64,000 nucleotides of DNA from Marchantia polymorpha subsp. ruderalis (lineage: Eukaryota > Streptophyta > Marchantiopsida > Marchantiales > Marchantiaceae). Positions within the stretch are counted from its first letter, which is position 1; each line of letters opens with the position of its first letter. Positions 48,393 to 61,218 of the stretch are shown piece after piece. The position numbers and the translations under genes are program-made. The stretch lies in contig AP031352.1 of the NCBI GenBank assembly GCA_037833965.1, forward strand, positions 16,472,501 through 16,536,500, given 5' to 3'. The notes below the pieces were generated by a model that saw only the letters and a list, made by a program, of their open reading frames with translations, did no database searches and was not told the DNA's origin.

Positions 48393-48677
48393 GGTAACTT
48401 CGTACGCTCATTCGCGTGTCAAGGAAATAATTCTGCGAGCACAACACGAATCCAAGTTAGTGGTGTCTGTCATTGTCTTTGGGCTGTACTGGACAGTAAT
48501 AGGACCCAAGGCGTGCATTGGACTACACTATCATGTTGCCGCCCCCAGTACATCGAAGCTTTACGACCTCATTCATGTCTCCCGAACAAAACGAAGTCAT
48601 TTTAAAAAGCAGTACACACTGTAGATATCTACTGCACAAGTTAGAGTGTTGGTATATGCTAGGCATGTGAGTATGGC

Positions 48678-48878
48678 ATGGAAGTACCTGATTGTGATCT
48701 GAAACCTCAAAGATTGAATACGATCCTCAGAATCTGCAAACTCAGATGTGCACCTCGAGGAGTCAATAACCAATCTACTCAGCCTTACAAGTGGGACGAA
48801 TGGAATGATGACATTATCACATCTACGTCCATCATTGCTTTAACAAAATGCATCCATATACTGCACTGCATGAAGTAA
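48678..48878 (+). CDS. Unrecognised 66-codon open frame
   Basis: A true ATG in a favourable context (ggcATGG); reads MEVPDCDLKPQRLNTILR and contains TQPYKWDEWNDD. Short and unsupported beyond its composition. Confidence 0.2.
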   Translation: MEVPDCDLKPQRLNTILRICKLRCAPRGVNNQSTQPYKWDEWNDDIITSTSIIALTKCIHILHCMK

Positions 48879-48879
48879 G

Positions 48880-51377
48880 AGCATATAAATATATTTCAGC
48901 TCGGAAATGCTCAGGATATCAATCTTCGACTCAGGGGAATGTCTCGAAAACTACATCACCTTGCTCTGCATGCAGTGAGATGATTGAGAAAGCGAGCTAT
49001 GTCACTGCGAGTATTATTAAGAAAAGTGATTGTAAGGTAGATCAGATTATGGTGACCTGGTGGAAAAGTTTCTCGTTATTCCTAGCTCGACACAACTGAG
49101 TTGGCTTGTGCAGTAAAGTACGGTCTGGAAATCGTCTTCATTGACGTGTAAATGTCACGGTCAACCACATTACCAGTTCAGTTCCGAGTTGACTACACCC
49201 ATCTCGGGTAAAGTTCTTCCGATTTTTCAAAGAATTCATAGAAGCTGGGGCTATTTATTTCCATCTCACCCTGGAAAGAGGGGGATCTCGTGAAAGTTTT
49301 TCTGTAGCAAATAGTGTTGAAGTCGGGCGCCCAATGACGCTTGGAACATAGAATAACTAAAATGGGCTCAAAAGGAGAGGAGACTGACGCGCGTATCCGT
49401 AAAGACCAAAGTGGTCTCGCGCCTTGAATGAAAGTTAGAAGAAAGATCACATAGGGTTCGTGAGATGGAGGAAGAGGAGACTCGTGCTCTTCTCATAAAG
49501 CTTTTCGGAGGAAAAATGGCTCGGACAATCCACTTTTGAGTAACATGCGAAGGGAAAGGGAAATCGAGATCGCAACTTTAGGGAGCGTTATGGTGCAACT
49601 CAAGCACCAGGTATCTTTTTACCTGCGACGGATGCAGTAATTTCCAACAGTACTGAATTTGATATGGTGCATTTATTTTTAGTTTAAGAAACACACATTG
49701 TATTGGATTTTGAGATCGTATGTCAAAATCTTCGAATATCGCAAAATGAAACAAAAGCTTGCTTCTGCTTTTGGTATTTCCTCTTCAATTATTGCTCAAG
49801 TGGTGTGGAAGTCCAATCATCTCTCGCAGCATTGGTCAACTGTGTCGACCATCACTTGACAATGGTAAATGCATTCAAAGCGTTGAAATAGTTTGAGCAT
49901 CGTGTTGACTGGTGCCCATCAAACGGCGAGCTCGAGACAAAAAGCCTCGCCAGCGTCAAAGGCGACATCCTGGTCACGGGACTCTCAGCAGTGAATTTAT
50001 CACGACTTCACGACAGGATGTCTCCAGGTCCTGTCACGGAAGAGACTTCGGGCATCCAGCAGCAGCATTCAAACACTCCCGTTCGTGACGGACTGTGGGT
50101 TCAAACTGGATTCGCACCCACTTCACAAGATTTCATCCTCTAAGATCTTTCCCTGCCTACTAAGTTTTTACAGCCTTTGACTTCTGCTGCCAACCCTCGC
50201 CGCCTTACTCCTCTCCTTCACTCTTTCCACCATTCATAACTATCTCGTCGTGCGGAACCTGCTTTCGCTCCAAACATAGCTGGTCGAGATTTTATTCGAG
50301 CTCTCTGGAATGCAGATCTTGATGGAGCTGATCTGCTCGGCATCTAGAAGCTAGCAGCACTCAGTGATGCAGGAACCCGCTTCGGTACTGGACACTGACG
50401 TGATGATCTGAATTTCAGGGCGGGAAGAGGACACTTACATGAGAAATGAAATGCACATCCATCTGAGTGTCATTTTAGTGTCATTTGATCTTCAGCTCGC
50501 TCTTGTGGAGTGGGACAAAAGCGTTGCTGACCCAAACCTACCGAGAACCGGCAACTGTGGCCCACCATGTATCATCGCAGTTGACCACCTAGTCTGACGT
50601 GACGCACCAGAAAGTCTCTGTTTCCAGCAATGTGGATGCCCGACTAGTCCTTGTTCGGAAATCAGTTGTTAATTACAAGAGTCTGTGCAGCTCATAAATG
50701 CATCTCGGCAGCAGACCAACGCGACGATTTAGGCTGTAATATTCGACTTGTCTGATGATTGAAGCTACACCTTGTCATGCATCAACGGACCAATTTTTAT
50801 TCGACCCAGGCCTTGAAGAGCTTGTCTCTCCATGCTGCTCAGCCTTGGCTGGTGCCGTCGACCCGAAGCCAGCCAGCCAGCCATCTAACTGCACCTCCTT
50901 CTCCCAAAGTCTAAGTACCTGCTGGAGTTTCTGCACACAAGCACTCGCACTTCGTGCATAACTTCTTCCGCACCTACTCTCCTCCCCCGCCGTGTTTGTC
51001 ACCAGGATAGAAGCCTCGAATTTGGGGCCTCCTAGGCTCAGAACCTTCTCAGGGCTCTTCCTCCGCTGTATCTCAAACCTGAATTTCAGTGAAAATGAAG
51101 CGGCTGTCCACAGAAGTCGGAAAACTGCTTGTTTGCCGAATCATCAACTGTCTGGAGTTTCATAACCACCATTAACTCGGTAGTCGAAACCCCAAAGCGG
51201 TGAGCCACTCGGGCACGCACAATATCAAGGAATGAAGGGACGGATGCTAGTCTGTGTCATCGTAGAGCGTCTATGCAATCATTACCAGAAGTTTGAGCCC
51301 CGAAGAACTTCCCTCCACGCTGTTCGACACTCAGTGCTGTCTGACAGACGGGGACAATGTGTGCCTGTCTCCGTTAA
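48880..51377. other. Balanced-composition region, no gene resolved
   Basis: Frames under 90 codons on both strands (for example minus 49193-49450, plus 50755-50961). No phase-consistent splicing or domain was found. The composition suggests genic or recently genic DNA. Confidence 0.3.
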
Positions 51378-51995
51378 TTACAAATCGAGTCGTTTGGCTT
51401 CCCCCTTAATCTCGTTTGCATCAACGAAATGCTGAACTGCGCCATCATCATCAGGGAGTAATAACATCTGCAGCTCCCTAAATGATATCGGAAAACGAGA
51501 ATGGCGCGTCCATGGCGCATGGCTCCGTCGCGTCGAGGGTTTCATGAGCCACAACCAGTACTGCTGAAATTCGGTCCGTTCAACCGTGCCGTAGATGAAT
51601 GAATGAATGAATGAGAGAAAGGGGTTCATGAATGATGAATCGCCTCCCATCCAGGGAGAGAAGTGCGTACAGCGATCATGGTTCTGGAAACTATGATTGA
51701 TTTGACTGGATATTTCACCCGCTCTTATCAACTTCGCGACTTTTTGTTGCAAGGTGTAAATTAATGGATCTTTTATCGAAGTATCATGCGGGTGCCTCAA
51801 GTTTGGGCCGGGTACCTTCGTCCGAGGCGGAGCACATAGTGTACGTGGTTGGTCCGGCCATCCGCAGGCTGCAGGGTGATGGGAGGGCAGGGGAGGGTGT
51901 GGTGACTCTGCTTTGTCCAAGGTCGAAAACCTCATGGACACCTCATCCTGCGAGGCAGGCTTTAGGCTCGCTCGGCTGTGGCAGGCTCGAGCCAT
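51378..51995 (-). CDS. Unrecognised 205-codon open frame
   Basis: A true ATG at 51995 (MARACHSRASLKPASQDE) and an uninterrupted frame to TAA at 51378. The first third is Pro/His/Arg-rich, which follows from the GC-rich DNA. The frame reads through an ATTC microsatellite (FLSFIHSFI) and ends in a more protein-like tail (LPDDDGAVQHFVDANEIKGE). No domain is recognised. It could be an orphan gene or a chance frame. Confidence 0.25.
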   Translation of the reverse strand: MARACHSRASLKPASQDEVSMRFSTLDKAESPHPPLPSHHPAACGWPDQPRTLCAPPRTKVPGPNLRHPHDTSIKDPLIYTLQQKVAKLIRAGEISSQINHSFQNHDRCTHFSPWMGGDSSFMNPFLSFIHSFIYGTVERTEFQQYWLWLMKPSTRRSHAPWTRHSRFPISFRELQMLLLPDDDGAVQHFVDANEIKGEAKRLDL

Positions 51996-53290
51996 TCTAC
52001 GAGTAGGGTCCGGCAGGAGAAGGCACAAATAGCACGCGTGATCTCGAGCTCGTCGCAGACAACGAGCACCGCATCAGCCTCGTGGCTCGAGCGTCACAAT
52101 GGCCAAGCCAAGAAGCAACGCATTCCCCCGCCGCACGCACGCACGCCCGTCCGGCCCCGCGCACGCACGCACGCCCGCCCATAACATTTGCGCGGCGCCA
52201 TGCATCAGCACCGTCATCATCATGGTGTGAGGAGCCCGTCACACCAAGACACCAAGGTACGAGAGCGCACAGCGCTCGGAAAGCGATCGTTCGTTCGCTC
52301 GCTCGCTCAAAGCTCTTTTGCGCAACGCTGCTGCCGCTGCCGCGGCCGCTGGCACGGGCGGAAAGCGAGAAGCAAAAGCTGGGCAATCGAAGTCAGCGCT
52401 CGTTTCCCGATCGATCGACCACAACCGTCGTTGTTGTGTCGTGGAGTTGGTGTCGCCCCGTCCGGCCTACAACTGCTTGTTGACATGCGACTTGCTCGCG
52501 CTGCTCATTTATGGCCGCCGTTGGAAAGCAGATGCCGGAACCAGATCTGCTCGCCGCTGGCGCATTGGCCAGGCCCGGGCTGGTGCAACCACACCCCCCG
52601 AAGATCCCCGAGCCCTCTACGAATCGAATTTCTTATTTGATATTTGCCAGAACAGTGGCCAGTACGTTACAGCGCCGGATCCCGCGAGCCAGCGCGGCTC
52701 CAAGCTCTTCCTTTCGTGTCGTTGCTCATGATCCGAGCAACATTAGTTCCTCGGCGGGGGCGGAGTGGAGAGGAGAGGGTTATTAGCGCTTATGCCAGAA
52801 ACACACATGTCGTTGCCCCTGGCGTCATGGCCGAGAATCTCACCCACTTCCGATCTATCTCATCAATAATTCTCGTCAGTCTTCGTGTCCGCGCACCGTA
52901 GGTACGCCGCTAACCTGGTGATGCCGCCGTTCTTTTCCACGGCTTTCAGGGCCGCGAGGGATGGACTCGGTCGATTGGCACCCCTCCACCCATGGCTGCC
53001 CGCCGTCGAGTCCGTCGCCTTGCGAGAAGGCTCCTCATGGCCTCGAGGGTGTGTCGTCCCTCGTGATCCCTCGCACGAAGAAAATACTCTTCGATTTTGG
53101 TGCTCCGAGGTGCTTCTCTTTCCGGCCACCTCAACGGTTGCGGTGACGGCCATTGACTTCCGTCCTCGACACGGCCTTACGCAAGGAACCGTGGGGGAGG
53201 TCGGGGTGATGATAGCCGTCGCTTTCTCCAGGCCTTTCCGCCTCGACATCCACAACCGCTGAACGCAATCGAGACGGAAGAAAATATCAC
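51750..53290. promoter_or_regulatory. GC-rich, CpG-dense island
   Basis: Composition rises sharply above the surrounding DNA, with dense CG dinucleotides, GCAC and CGCT/GTTC simple repeats, and long overlapping open frames on several phases of both strands that are expected from low stop frequency. A strong 3' splice site follows at 53318 on the plus strand. It is best read as a promoter plus leader region for a plus-strand transcript; which frame, if any, is coding cannot be told. Confidence 0.35.
52130..52185. repeat. GCAC/GCCC simple repeat
   Basis: Interrupted GCACGCACGCAC tracts inside the GC-rich island. A CGTTCGCTCGCTCGCT tract follows at about 52287-52310. Confidence 0.85.
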
Positions 53291-53327
53291 GCTGACCTTT
53301 TTTCCTTTTTCGTTGCAGCAAAAAATC

Positions 53328-53684
53328 ATGAATTCTCTGTCTTCAAGTCCTACCTCTCAAGGACAACGTTTTCTCCTTGCATGCAAGCGTATGCTCGACC
53401 TTGAGCTGCGGCATCGTCTCAAGTCCGACCGTCCTCTTGCACGGAGGACCGACGATGACGATCAGGAGAATGTCACCATTGTGTGCATAATCACTACCCA
53501 TCTTGATATGGAAAATCGCGGCGTGTTCTTACTCGAACCTAAAACTATGACTATTCTAGCAGTCTCCATCCTTGTAACCCATGAACCAGACCAGAGAAAA
53601 GAACGATGTTTTTGCATGGAATTCATGAGCGCTTTCCATCTCAACAATGCCATTTCAATTTATTGTCTCATAAAGGCCATGTAG
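53328..53684 (+). CDS. 118-codon open frame directly after a strong 3' splice site
   Basis: The ATG at 53328 lies nine bases after a textbook acceptor: branch-like CTGAC at 53292-53296, a long T/C tract, and GCAG ending at 53318. The frame reads MNSLSSSPTSQGQRFLLACK, has an acidic patch (RRTDDDDQENVT) and a hydrophobic segment (TMTILAVSILVTHEP), and stops at 53684. An upstream exon would lie in the GC-rich island. The family is not recognised. The splice site is convincing; the frame as a protein is less so. Confidence 0.35.
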   Translation: MNSLSSSPTSQGQRFLLACKRMLDLELRHRLKSDRPLARRTDDDDQENVTIVCIITTHLDMENRGVFLLEPKTMTILAVSILVTHEPDQRKERCFCMEFMSAFHLNNAISIYCLIKAM

Positions 53685-53689
53685 GGCAA

Positions 53690-54895
53690 AAAAACACTTA
53701 TTTGTTACACGTGTATCTCCACGTGCTCCTTCTTTTACCTTGCCGTACAGCGTCAAACGCCATTGAGACAAGATATGTAGAAACAACCAGTTTGATATAC
53801 ACTCTAAATCTTTCCTATTTTTCTTTTTCTAATGTTAACGAGGTAGCTTATGATTATCCACGTCAAGATGATGCATGGAACTGATTAGGTACAAGATGGT
53901 ATCAACCTTCAATTATTTTTCCATTTAAAATAAATATAGATGAAAAAAAATGCGATTGAGTAATATGTGACCTACGGAAACTTCATGAGCTTCCTTTTCA
54001 AAAGTTTGCAACCAGCATCAATAGGTTCTTATAGCACTGGTACTACCTATTCTTGCACTTCTTATAACACTGGCACTTGCAGCTTGACAATCAAAAACTT
54101 GTAAAACGAAATTATAATTTCTAACTTGTACATTCTAGTTCTATTCCTAATTCTAGTTCCATATGTTGCAAAGCGATGCCCGATATTCTAACCGGCGAGC
54201 GCTCCACATTCGCAGCAAATGCGTCCACTGCCGCTATCACTTTTCTGCAGCTCATTAAACAGTTCTGGCCTATGTCACATTGCGTTGGTACACTTCCGTC
54301 CAGCGACCAAATGTGCCACGTTCTTCTGCTCGTCCGATTATTGCATCAACTGTTTCAGACGGATCAAAGACTGTAATTCGGCTCAATTACACCTAACAAC
54401 CATGTAGTTTAAGTATATTCTCAACAAAGTTGCCAAGTGTTGTGATCGGTTCACTTCCACCTCTCCCACTCGGATTTAACCTATCATCAACTGTCTCCGC
54501 AGATTCTTGCTTCTCCTTGGTGAGTCTTCCAATCTCCTAGTCCTTGTTGGCACAAAGGCAGTCCAATTCAACCTGTACGTCCGTAAGTGATTTCTCCATG
54601 GCAACCCTTTGTTCATTTACCCAACCAGTAATTCAACCTACAAAATTTGTAGGTTTTATAGCTATTTGGACATATAATCTTAATGATGGAACACCTTGTC
54701 CAAGATTAAATAGATGCTCTTTCATAAGCTTTTATGACTCTCAAATTTGAATATCTTACAGATTAGTTAAACGCATTATCAAGATACATGTTGAGTTTCA
54801 CACAATGTAAATAGACATTGGTAGAGCATAACAACCGCAACGTGAGACAGCCAGCAAAAGCTCTCTCAAGAGATAACCCACCTCATTTGACTGGC
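53690..54895. other. Intergenic stretch, no supported gene
   Basis: Two overlapping frames at 54176-54407 are short; one is cysteine-rich (CSSDYCINCFRRIKDC) but has no other support. Confidence 0.35.
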
Positions 54896-54966
54896 TGCGC
54901 AGCCGGGGAATCGAACCCCGGTCAGTACCGTGGGAGGGTACTATGATACCACTACACCAGCTGCGC
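54896..54966 (-). tRNA. trnG-CCC: tRNA-Gly (anticodon CCC)
   Basis: Full cloverleaf on the minus strand. Acceptor stem GCGCAGC/GCTGCGC, A-box region TGGTGTAGTGGTATCA, anticodon stem GTACC/GGTAC with loop CTCCCAC (anticodon CCC), T arm CCGGG/CCCGG with GTTCGAT, and discriminator A. 71 bases, no intron. A short T run lies about 30 bases downstream. It decodes GGG and is a nuclear-type gene. Confidence 0.95.
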
Positions 54967-57359
54967 TTGTGCCAACAACAGCCTCATTTACGTTATAGTA
55001 TTAAATCCATGATAACACAAAGATGATGATGGGTTATTCAGAAAAATCCATGATTTGTGTCAACGAGAGCTCTCATATTTCGTAACGGTTTCATCAACTT
55101 CACTAAATTAAATTAAATTAACTTGAATTACCATAAAAATTGTAGTCAATGCCTAATAAGAATGGTATTGATCTATCTAGATATGTTTAATTATATAATT
55201 ATATGTTAGTAATTAGTATGATTTATCTAACAAATGGTTAAGTTTATTACATTCATCTTGATAAGAAGTTTTCGATTGATATATAACTTTTAGTGATCTA
55301 AGTAAAATTTTTATTTCTTAAGAAACTAAAAAAATAAATTTAAAATTAAAATTAAAATTTTTAGATCATCAAAACAAAAAATTAAACCAAAGTTTTTTTC
55401 TACACATTTTTCAGTATCAAAAAAAAACTTCATATAAAAATTTCAAGTCATTTTTTAACATGACTTGATTTAGGTTTTGAAATTATATTTAATTGATGAA
55501 AATCCTATTAGAATGATGATTGCATATTTATAGAATTTAATTACAAAGTAATGTGTGTGTGTATATATGTATACATATATCTAAAGTACTTATAAATGGC
55601 AAAGTCACATAAAAAATTAGAATGACAAGAAAAAATTTCAGTCAAAAACTTAAAAATTGAAAAAAATGATCATACTTTTTCATATTTAATACTTCAAAAA
55701 ACCCAAAAAATGTTTATTTTCATCATCAACCACTTCATTGCGAATTAATCATGTGTCCAATATCATCATAAAAATACATATTGTCAAGTTTTATGAATAC
55801 ATTCAAATCATCATTTAATTAGTATTTAAATTATCAATGTGATAGAGAAAACTAATATAATTATTTAATAACTAAATTAAAAAAATTTATCTTAATTTAT
55901 GTTCATTTTAACTTGCTAAAATGATCATATTGCATCTTTTGAGACTAAATGTTCACGCTGTTAGATCTCACGCCTCCTTCAGATAGTTAAAAAAAAATAG
56001 AGAAATTTTTATACCAAATAAATAAGTGCAATTTTTTAAAAAAAATGCAAATTAAAAATTTTGGATGTTTAAGTTATAATTTTATGATTCGAAATAAATC
56101 ATGAAAAATATAGTATTGACAAAAATATTCAAATTTTGACCTCTTTTTTATACAAAAAATATCAATCAAATAAATCATAATATTAAATAATTTTTTAAAA
56201 TGTTTCATAATCTTTATAAAAATTAAATTTATAAATTTTAATGATTCAATCACATCTTTTTTAACTTAGACATTTTAAATCTAACGATTAGGTTATGTTG
56301 TCGCTGTAAACTATATCAATGTAGATTAGCTAGCAAGAGCTCTGGATATTTGAAGTTTTTCATTAGTAAAATTTTTCAATGTTTTCATGTACGTAAATCA
56401 CAATCACAAACCATGTACTTAAGTGTTGTTGCTTTGATGTGTTTGCATTTCTCTCTGAATGTTTGTGTTTTTGGTGTAGTGCATAACAATTTTTATCAGA
56501 GTGTGTAATACTCGCTTACCTTCACAAGTTGGACAAATTGATGAATTTAATCGACAATTTGCAAGATTTTAGATGTGCAAAATAAGAACATAGAATCCTT
56601 GAATCAATGCATTACTTCAGGATACATCACAAGGAAATTCAATGGTTGTGAATAGATTTTGTGGAGATTGTTAGTTCATATGGCCATGTCTAGAAGATGG
56701 TGGCTGAACTTTGAAAAGTGCAGTTCAATTTACATCAATGTGTAGAGATCTTGCAAAATATAGTACCATGTTCATTTTGTTTGAGTCAAGATTACTCTCG
56801 CTAAAGTTTTTTTTTCAGCGGTGGTAGCGGTCTTTGTCTTTCATTTGGCATATGAAAGATCGGACATCACGAACTCCTCAATCATGTGAAACACAAGGCA
56901 TGTCATCATTTTATTCACGGTTTGCCCACAATCTGCTTCTAGAAAAATATCAAGTGTATTATCTATCCATTTCTAAAGGGTTTTGAGCAATGACATCATT
57001 CTTTCACTTGCACACCCAAGAAAATATAAGTGTTAAACAACTAAAATTATGATTGGATTTTGTCACTTTGAATTCTTTGCAATTTGTAGATATTTCATTT
57101 GATTAGTTGAAGAGATTTTTTTTAGAAAATTTGAGTGGCTTCAAAGATTTTGATCTATTGGTCAATCAACAAGCTCGGTCTCTTAAGTGATTATTGTTTT
57201 GCACAAGAGTAGAATTAAAGTGTCAACTGTTGAGATACAAAACGCAAAATTCTAATTTTTTGTCATATTGTCAATCAAATTAAATTTATATGATTTTATG
57301 CTAGCTCATCATATTACTAGAAGATTAAAATTTATCCACATGCCCATGTTCACATAGTT
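54967..57359. other. Very AT-rich spacer, possibly with decayed copia gag
   Basis: To 56.3 kb no feature is visible. 56.5-57.2 kb has weakly protein-like plus-strand segments that may be the gag part of the copia relic that follows; no zinc-knuckle was found to prove it. Confidence 0.4.
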
Positions 57360-58250
57360 CTTACATATTGTTTCCAGTCGTCAATCCAAATTATTTCTCA
57401 TTGAAATTCCAAGATAATCTAGAACATTCAATTTTCATTCATGAAATAAATTTTGACAGAAAAATCTACGCAAATTTGTTTGACAATCTCTATGATACTT
57501 CTTTGTTTAAAATATCTGAAACATTACTAGAATTACCCATGATGTTTTTGTACTTACTTTTACTGAGATTAATATTGATAGAATTGAATAATCAAGTTCA
57601 AAATCATGGAGCTTGTTATGTGACATGGATAAATGTGACTTAGACACATGTGAATATTGTGTTATGACCAAGCATCATATGCAAATCCTAATTGATGAAA
57701 GTCATAATTTTGAAAAGTAATTTGGAGATTTACATAGTGATGTGTGGAAATAATCTTCAAACATTTTACTATAAAAATAAATTTATGTTTTTAAAGAAAC
57801 TTTGATTATGATTCTTTGTTTGATGTCTTATTATACAATACAAATTTCATACCAGGTTATGTTGATGTTGATTTTGAACAAATCCCATGACTTCATATTT
57901 GTTTACATTTAGTGTTGAATGTATTAATTCAAAAATTTACTTCGCAAAATTATTTAGTTGATTGCACAATGGAAGATGCATATGTAGTAGCAACAAAAAT
58001 TGCAAAGTTAATTTTTGGATTGGATTCATTAAGATGAAATTGAAATAGAAGATTGTCAAACTTCATTATGATAGTAAGCGTACATTACATCTTACTACAA
58101 ATCAAATGATGAAGTTTAAAGTTAAATACATCCACATCATGTGTCATTCAATTCAAAGATGCAAGTTGTAATAAAAATTTTGAACTAGTCAAGATTGAGC
58201 TTAAATTTAATCTGATTGATGCTTTGATCAAATTTATTACTTTGTTTTGA
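57360..58250 (+). mobile_element. Ty1/copia relic with an internal deletion
   Basis: About 57625-57750 reads CDLDTCEYCVMTKHHMQI and then FGDLHSDVW, the GAG-pre-integrase zinc region and integrase start of copia (CxxC...K...L.HSD). About 57860-58250 reads GYVDVDFEQIP, VDCTMEDAYVVATKIAKLIF and SKRTLHLTTNQMMKFKVKYI, the RNase H end. Most of integrase and the whole reverse transcriptase are missing between them, so a large deletion has joined the two parts. Stops are frequent. It resembles the 27-29 kb family. Confidence 0.7.
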
Positions 58251-61200
58251 AGAATTGTATTAAAAAAATTATATTACTTTGTATGAGGAGAAAAAAGTAT
58301 AATATTCTAAATTATTTGTGTTATGTACATAAGTCATTGAAAAATAAAAAAATATATTTTCTTTTAAATATTATATTATATATATTTTATATTATATTTG
58401 CACTTTGATTTAATGATTTTTAGCTCTAGTTTAAAGAAAAACCTTGGTTTTTTTTTTCTAGATTTGTTCAAAGAGTAATTATATGAGTTTTAGAGTTTAT
58501 CGTTATCACTACGTTAGTTAAAGTATGGATTGTTGATTATTAAATCAAGTATGTTTTGATGTAAGTATTTTTAATGTAGTTATGATTTAAAAATACCTGC
58601 TGGAATACCATTAATTTTTAACTGTATAATTTAGATTATCTGTCATTACAATGAAAAATAGGAAAGTTTTTTTTATGATCTTTTTAGATTTTTACAATGT
58701 AGGTTTATGTGTTTTGGTGTACATAAGCTATAATGGCCTATCACGTAGTTCAATGTAATCATTTTGATTTGTCTACATTTCAGTGTGTGTGGTTATGTTC
58801 TTGGTGTTTTCTTGTGCATTAAAATAAAAAATCACAAAGTTTTTTAGTGTTGAATTTCTTTCAAAACAAATATCATACTTGAAATATCATAAAAAGCTAC
58901 AATTTTTCTGATATTATGGTGTTTTCAGCATAATTTTTGTCCTTGAAAAACTTCAAATTCAAAGAGAGATTTTGATTTATCTTCGAAATATAATTAATTT
59001 CAAAATCTCATATTAAAAGCAAATAGATAATAAACAGTATGTGAACTATAATTTTTGAGATCTGTTTAGTAACTTTGTACCTGTGTCAAGAATGTGAAAT
59101 TGAGCAGTTTTACGAGATAAATTCCTATGTTTTTGAGCAAATTTCTCTTTGATCTTATACTTATTCACAATAGAATTGTGTGTAAAAATGTATACAACTT
59201 TATCAACTTGAAGAATAAGATAATGATGTATTATTGATGGGGTTTTATAAGTGCTTCCTATAGGTATATGGTGATAATTAAGAATATCACTGACAACATT
59301 AAGGAATCATTCCACTTTGTTCAAAGAAATTTGAATATAATTCTGAAAGCTGCTAAGTTTTTACTTGCATTTTGCAGCATCCAGTCAAGAAATATTTTCT
59401 ACAAAACAAGGGGCTTTTTCTTATTTCCTAAAAATCTTGCTTTCTTACAATAACACTTGCATTTAAGCATACTATGTGATTAACTACCTTAGATATTATT
59501 ACGTTTATGTATAAATTCCAAAAAAGATGGAGGTAACAAAACGATCTTAGAAAACTCACATGGCTTATGTGGTCTTTGACTTATTTTGACCATTGCTCAA
59601 TGAGCTTATTTCCCCCATTGATTTAAATGCACCTGGATGAGCTTGAATTTAATTCATCCTCGTACAGAATCCTGTCAAATCAGTACAATCAAGCGATGAT
59701 AGCGGTTGCATAATGTCTTCAGGCGTTTGCCAGAGTGAAGCTTATTGTTTTACTGACTTCTCATAATGTTAGGCCATGGGCCGAAAACTGCGACCAAATG
59801 TCATAGAGTTTGTCTAAGCGTGTATGCAATTTTCAACAATTTTTGAAATTTGCTTCCTGGATTAGCTGTACTCGAGCTCGAGGATTTTCCTCCAACTTTT
59901 GGCATTGGTACTAATCTTTCTAAATTTTATTACAATGAATATATGATAATGACGTATGAAACCATTCGCATCACAATGGAAATACAGTTGAAATTGTAAC
60001 AAAAGTCAGATATCAAGACAATATAGTTTATAATTTTTCCAAAATACATAAACATATGAATGAGTATGACATTTTTATATATATTGTACCATCTAGTGAT
60101 ATCTTCAAATCATACTGTGTGAATCAGACAATTCAATTAAAAAACGAAGGGATATCCTACTTGTCAAAAAATGTGCACTTTTTGCCAAGTAGGATGTGAC
60201 TCTCAATTCTAGAACTCTCTAACTTGTTAGATTTGTGGAAATAGTTCCATATAAATCCGAGACCAAAAAAATGGAAAAAGTCTCCTAGTTAAATGTGAGC
60301 TAATGCTGGCAGATTCCAAATACATATCGATTTTAGATGAAATAAAAGAAACGAAAGCATACAATATCTGATAAATTAACCCTTCTTATGGAAGTAAAAT
60401 ATTTCTATTGAGAAAACTAAATATATCAAATCTTCACGAAATTTTTAAAGCATCAATTTAATACCGTTAGTGGTGCATTTTGCACTAAATCGTAACAAGA
60501 GAAGATATGAGTTTGTCTATATATTCGGATAATGTGCTTATTCCAGTTTTAAGTTTAAGTTTTAAATACATTCAAATAAATTCCAAACAGAGTTATGCTA
60601 AATAAACTATAAATACATTGATGCAGCAAGACAAAAATTTCCAAAATTATAACTTGCAATTATTGAATACTAAAAAACCACACTCTGATTGAATTTCTAA
60701 TCACAGCCAAACATATATTTACAAAATATTAACAAAGAAGTGAGAGAAAAATTTTCAACTAAATTCCGTGGACATTAATGGTGCATTCAACTTTCTCCTC
60801 AACAGTGGATTTATATATATTTATGATATTTAAGTTTGTAGTCAGTTATCAATAACACATGGCAGATTGTAATCGTATGCGGGACGTTGACATCCTCCCA
60901 CATAGGTAAAATAAAACTCATAATTGGATGTGAATTTATACCGACCCTACACTTCCGAATTCAGACCAAAATCATATGTTGTACCATTTTTAACAAGGTT
61001 CTTACCTTCAGAAGAATGATGGTCTTTGCTTCAGTCCATACACATAGTGCCACCTACATCAACGTTTATTCGCTGCACTTCTCGTGAAAGCCAATGGAAG
61101 CAGTGGAGATGTGTTCATAAAGACGACAATTCAATGTGTCCACATTTTTTGTGATGATATCGAATGAATATCAGTACTTGAATGTTGCTCATTTCTTGTT
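58251..61200. other. Very AT-rich spacer, no supported gene
   Basis: One hairpin is listed separately. At 60880-60905 a GGGACG...TCCCACATAGG block recalls LTR or snRNA-promoter motifs, but no partner element was found. Confidence 0.45.
60154..60195. repeat. Hairpin, 16 of 17 bp paired
   Basis: ATCCTACTTG, one T/C mismatch, CAAAAA, then a short loop and the complementary arm TTTTTG...CAAGTAGGAT. Confidence 0.7.
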
Positions 61201-61218
61201 TTGTTGTCGTTCCCACAT

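Noticed and set aside
52082-52731. Several overlapping 130-150-codon frames in the GC-rich island
   Set aside because: Present in multiple phases of both strands and rich in Arg/Ala/Pro/His; expected from low stop frequency at high GC.
60880-60910. TCCCACATAGG as an snRNA promoter (USE) element
   Set aside because: No TATA element at the required spacing and no snRNA sequence downstream.
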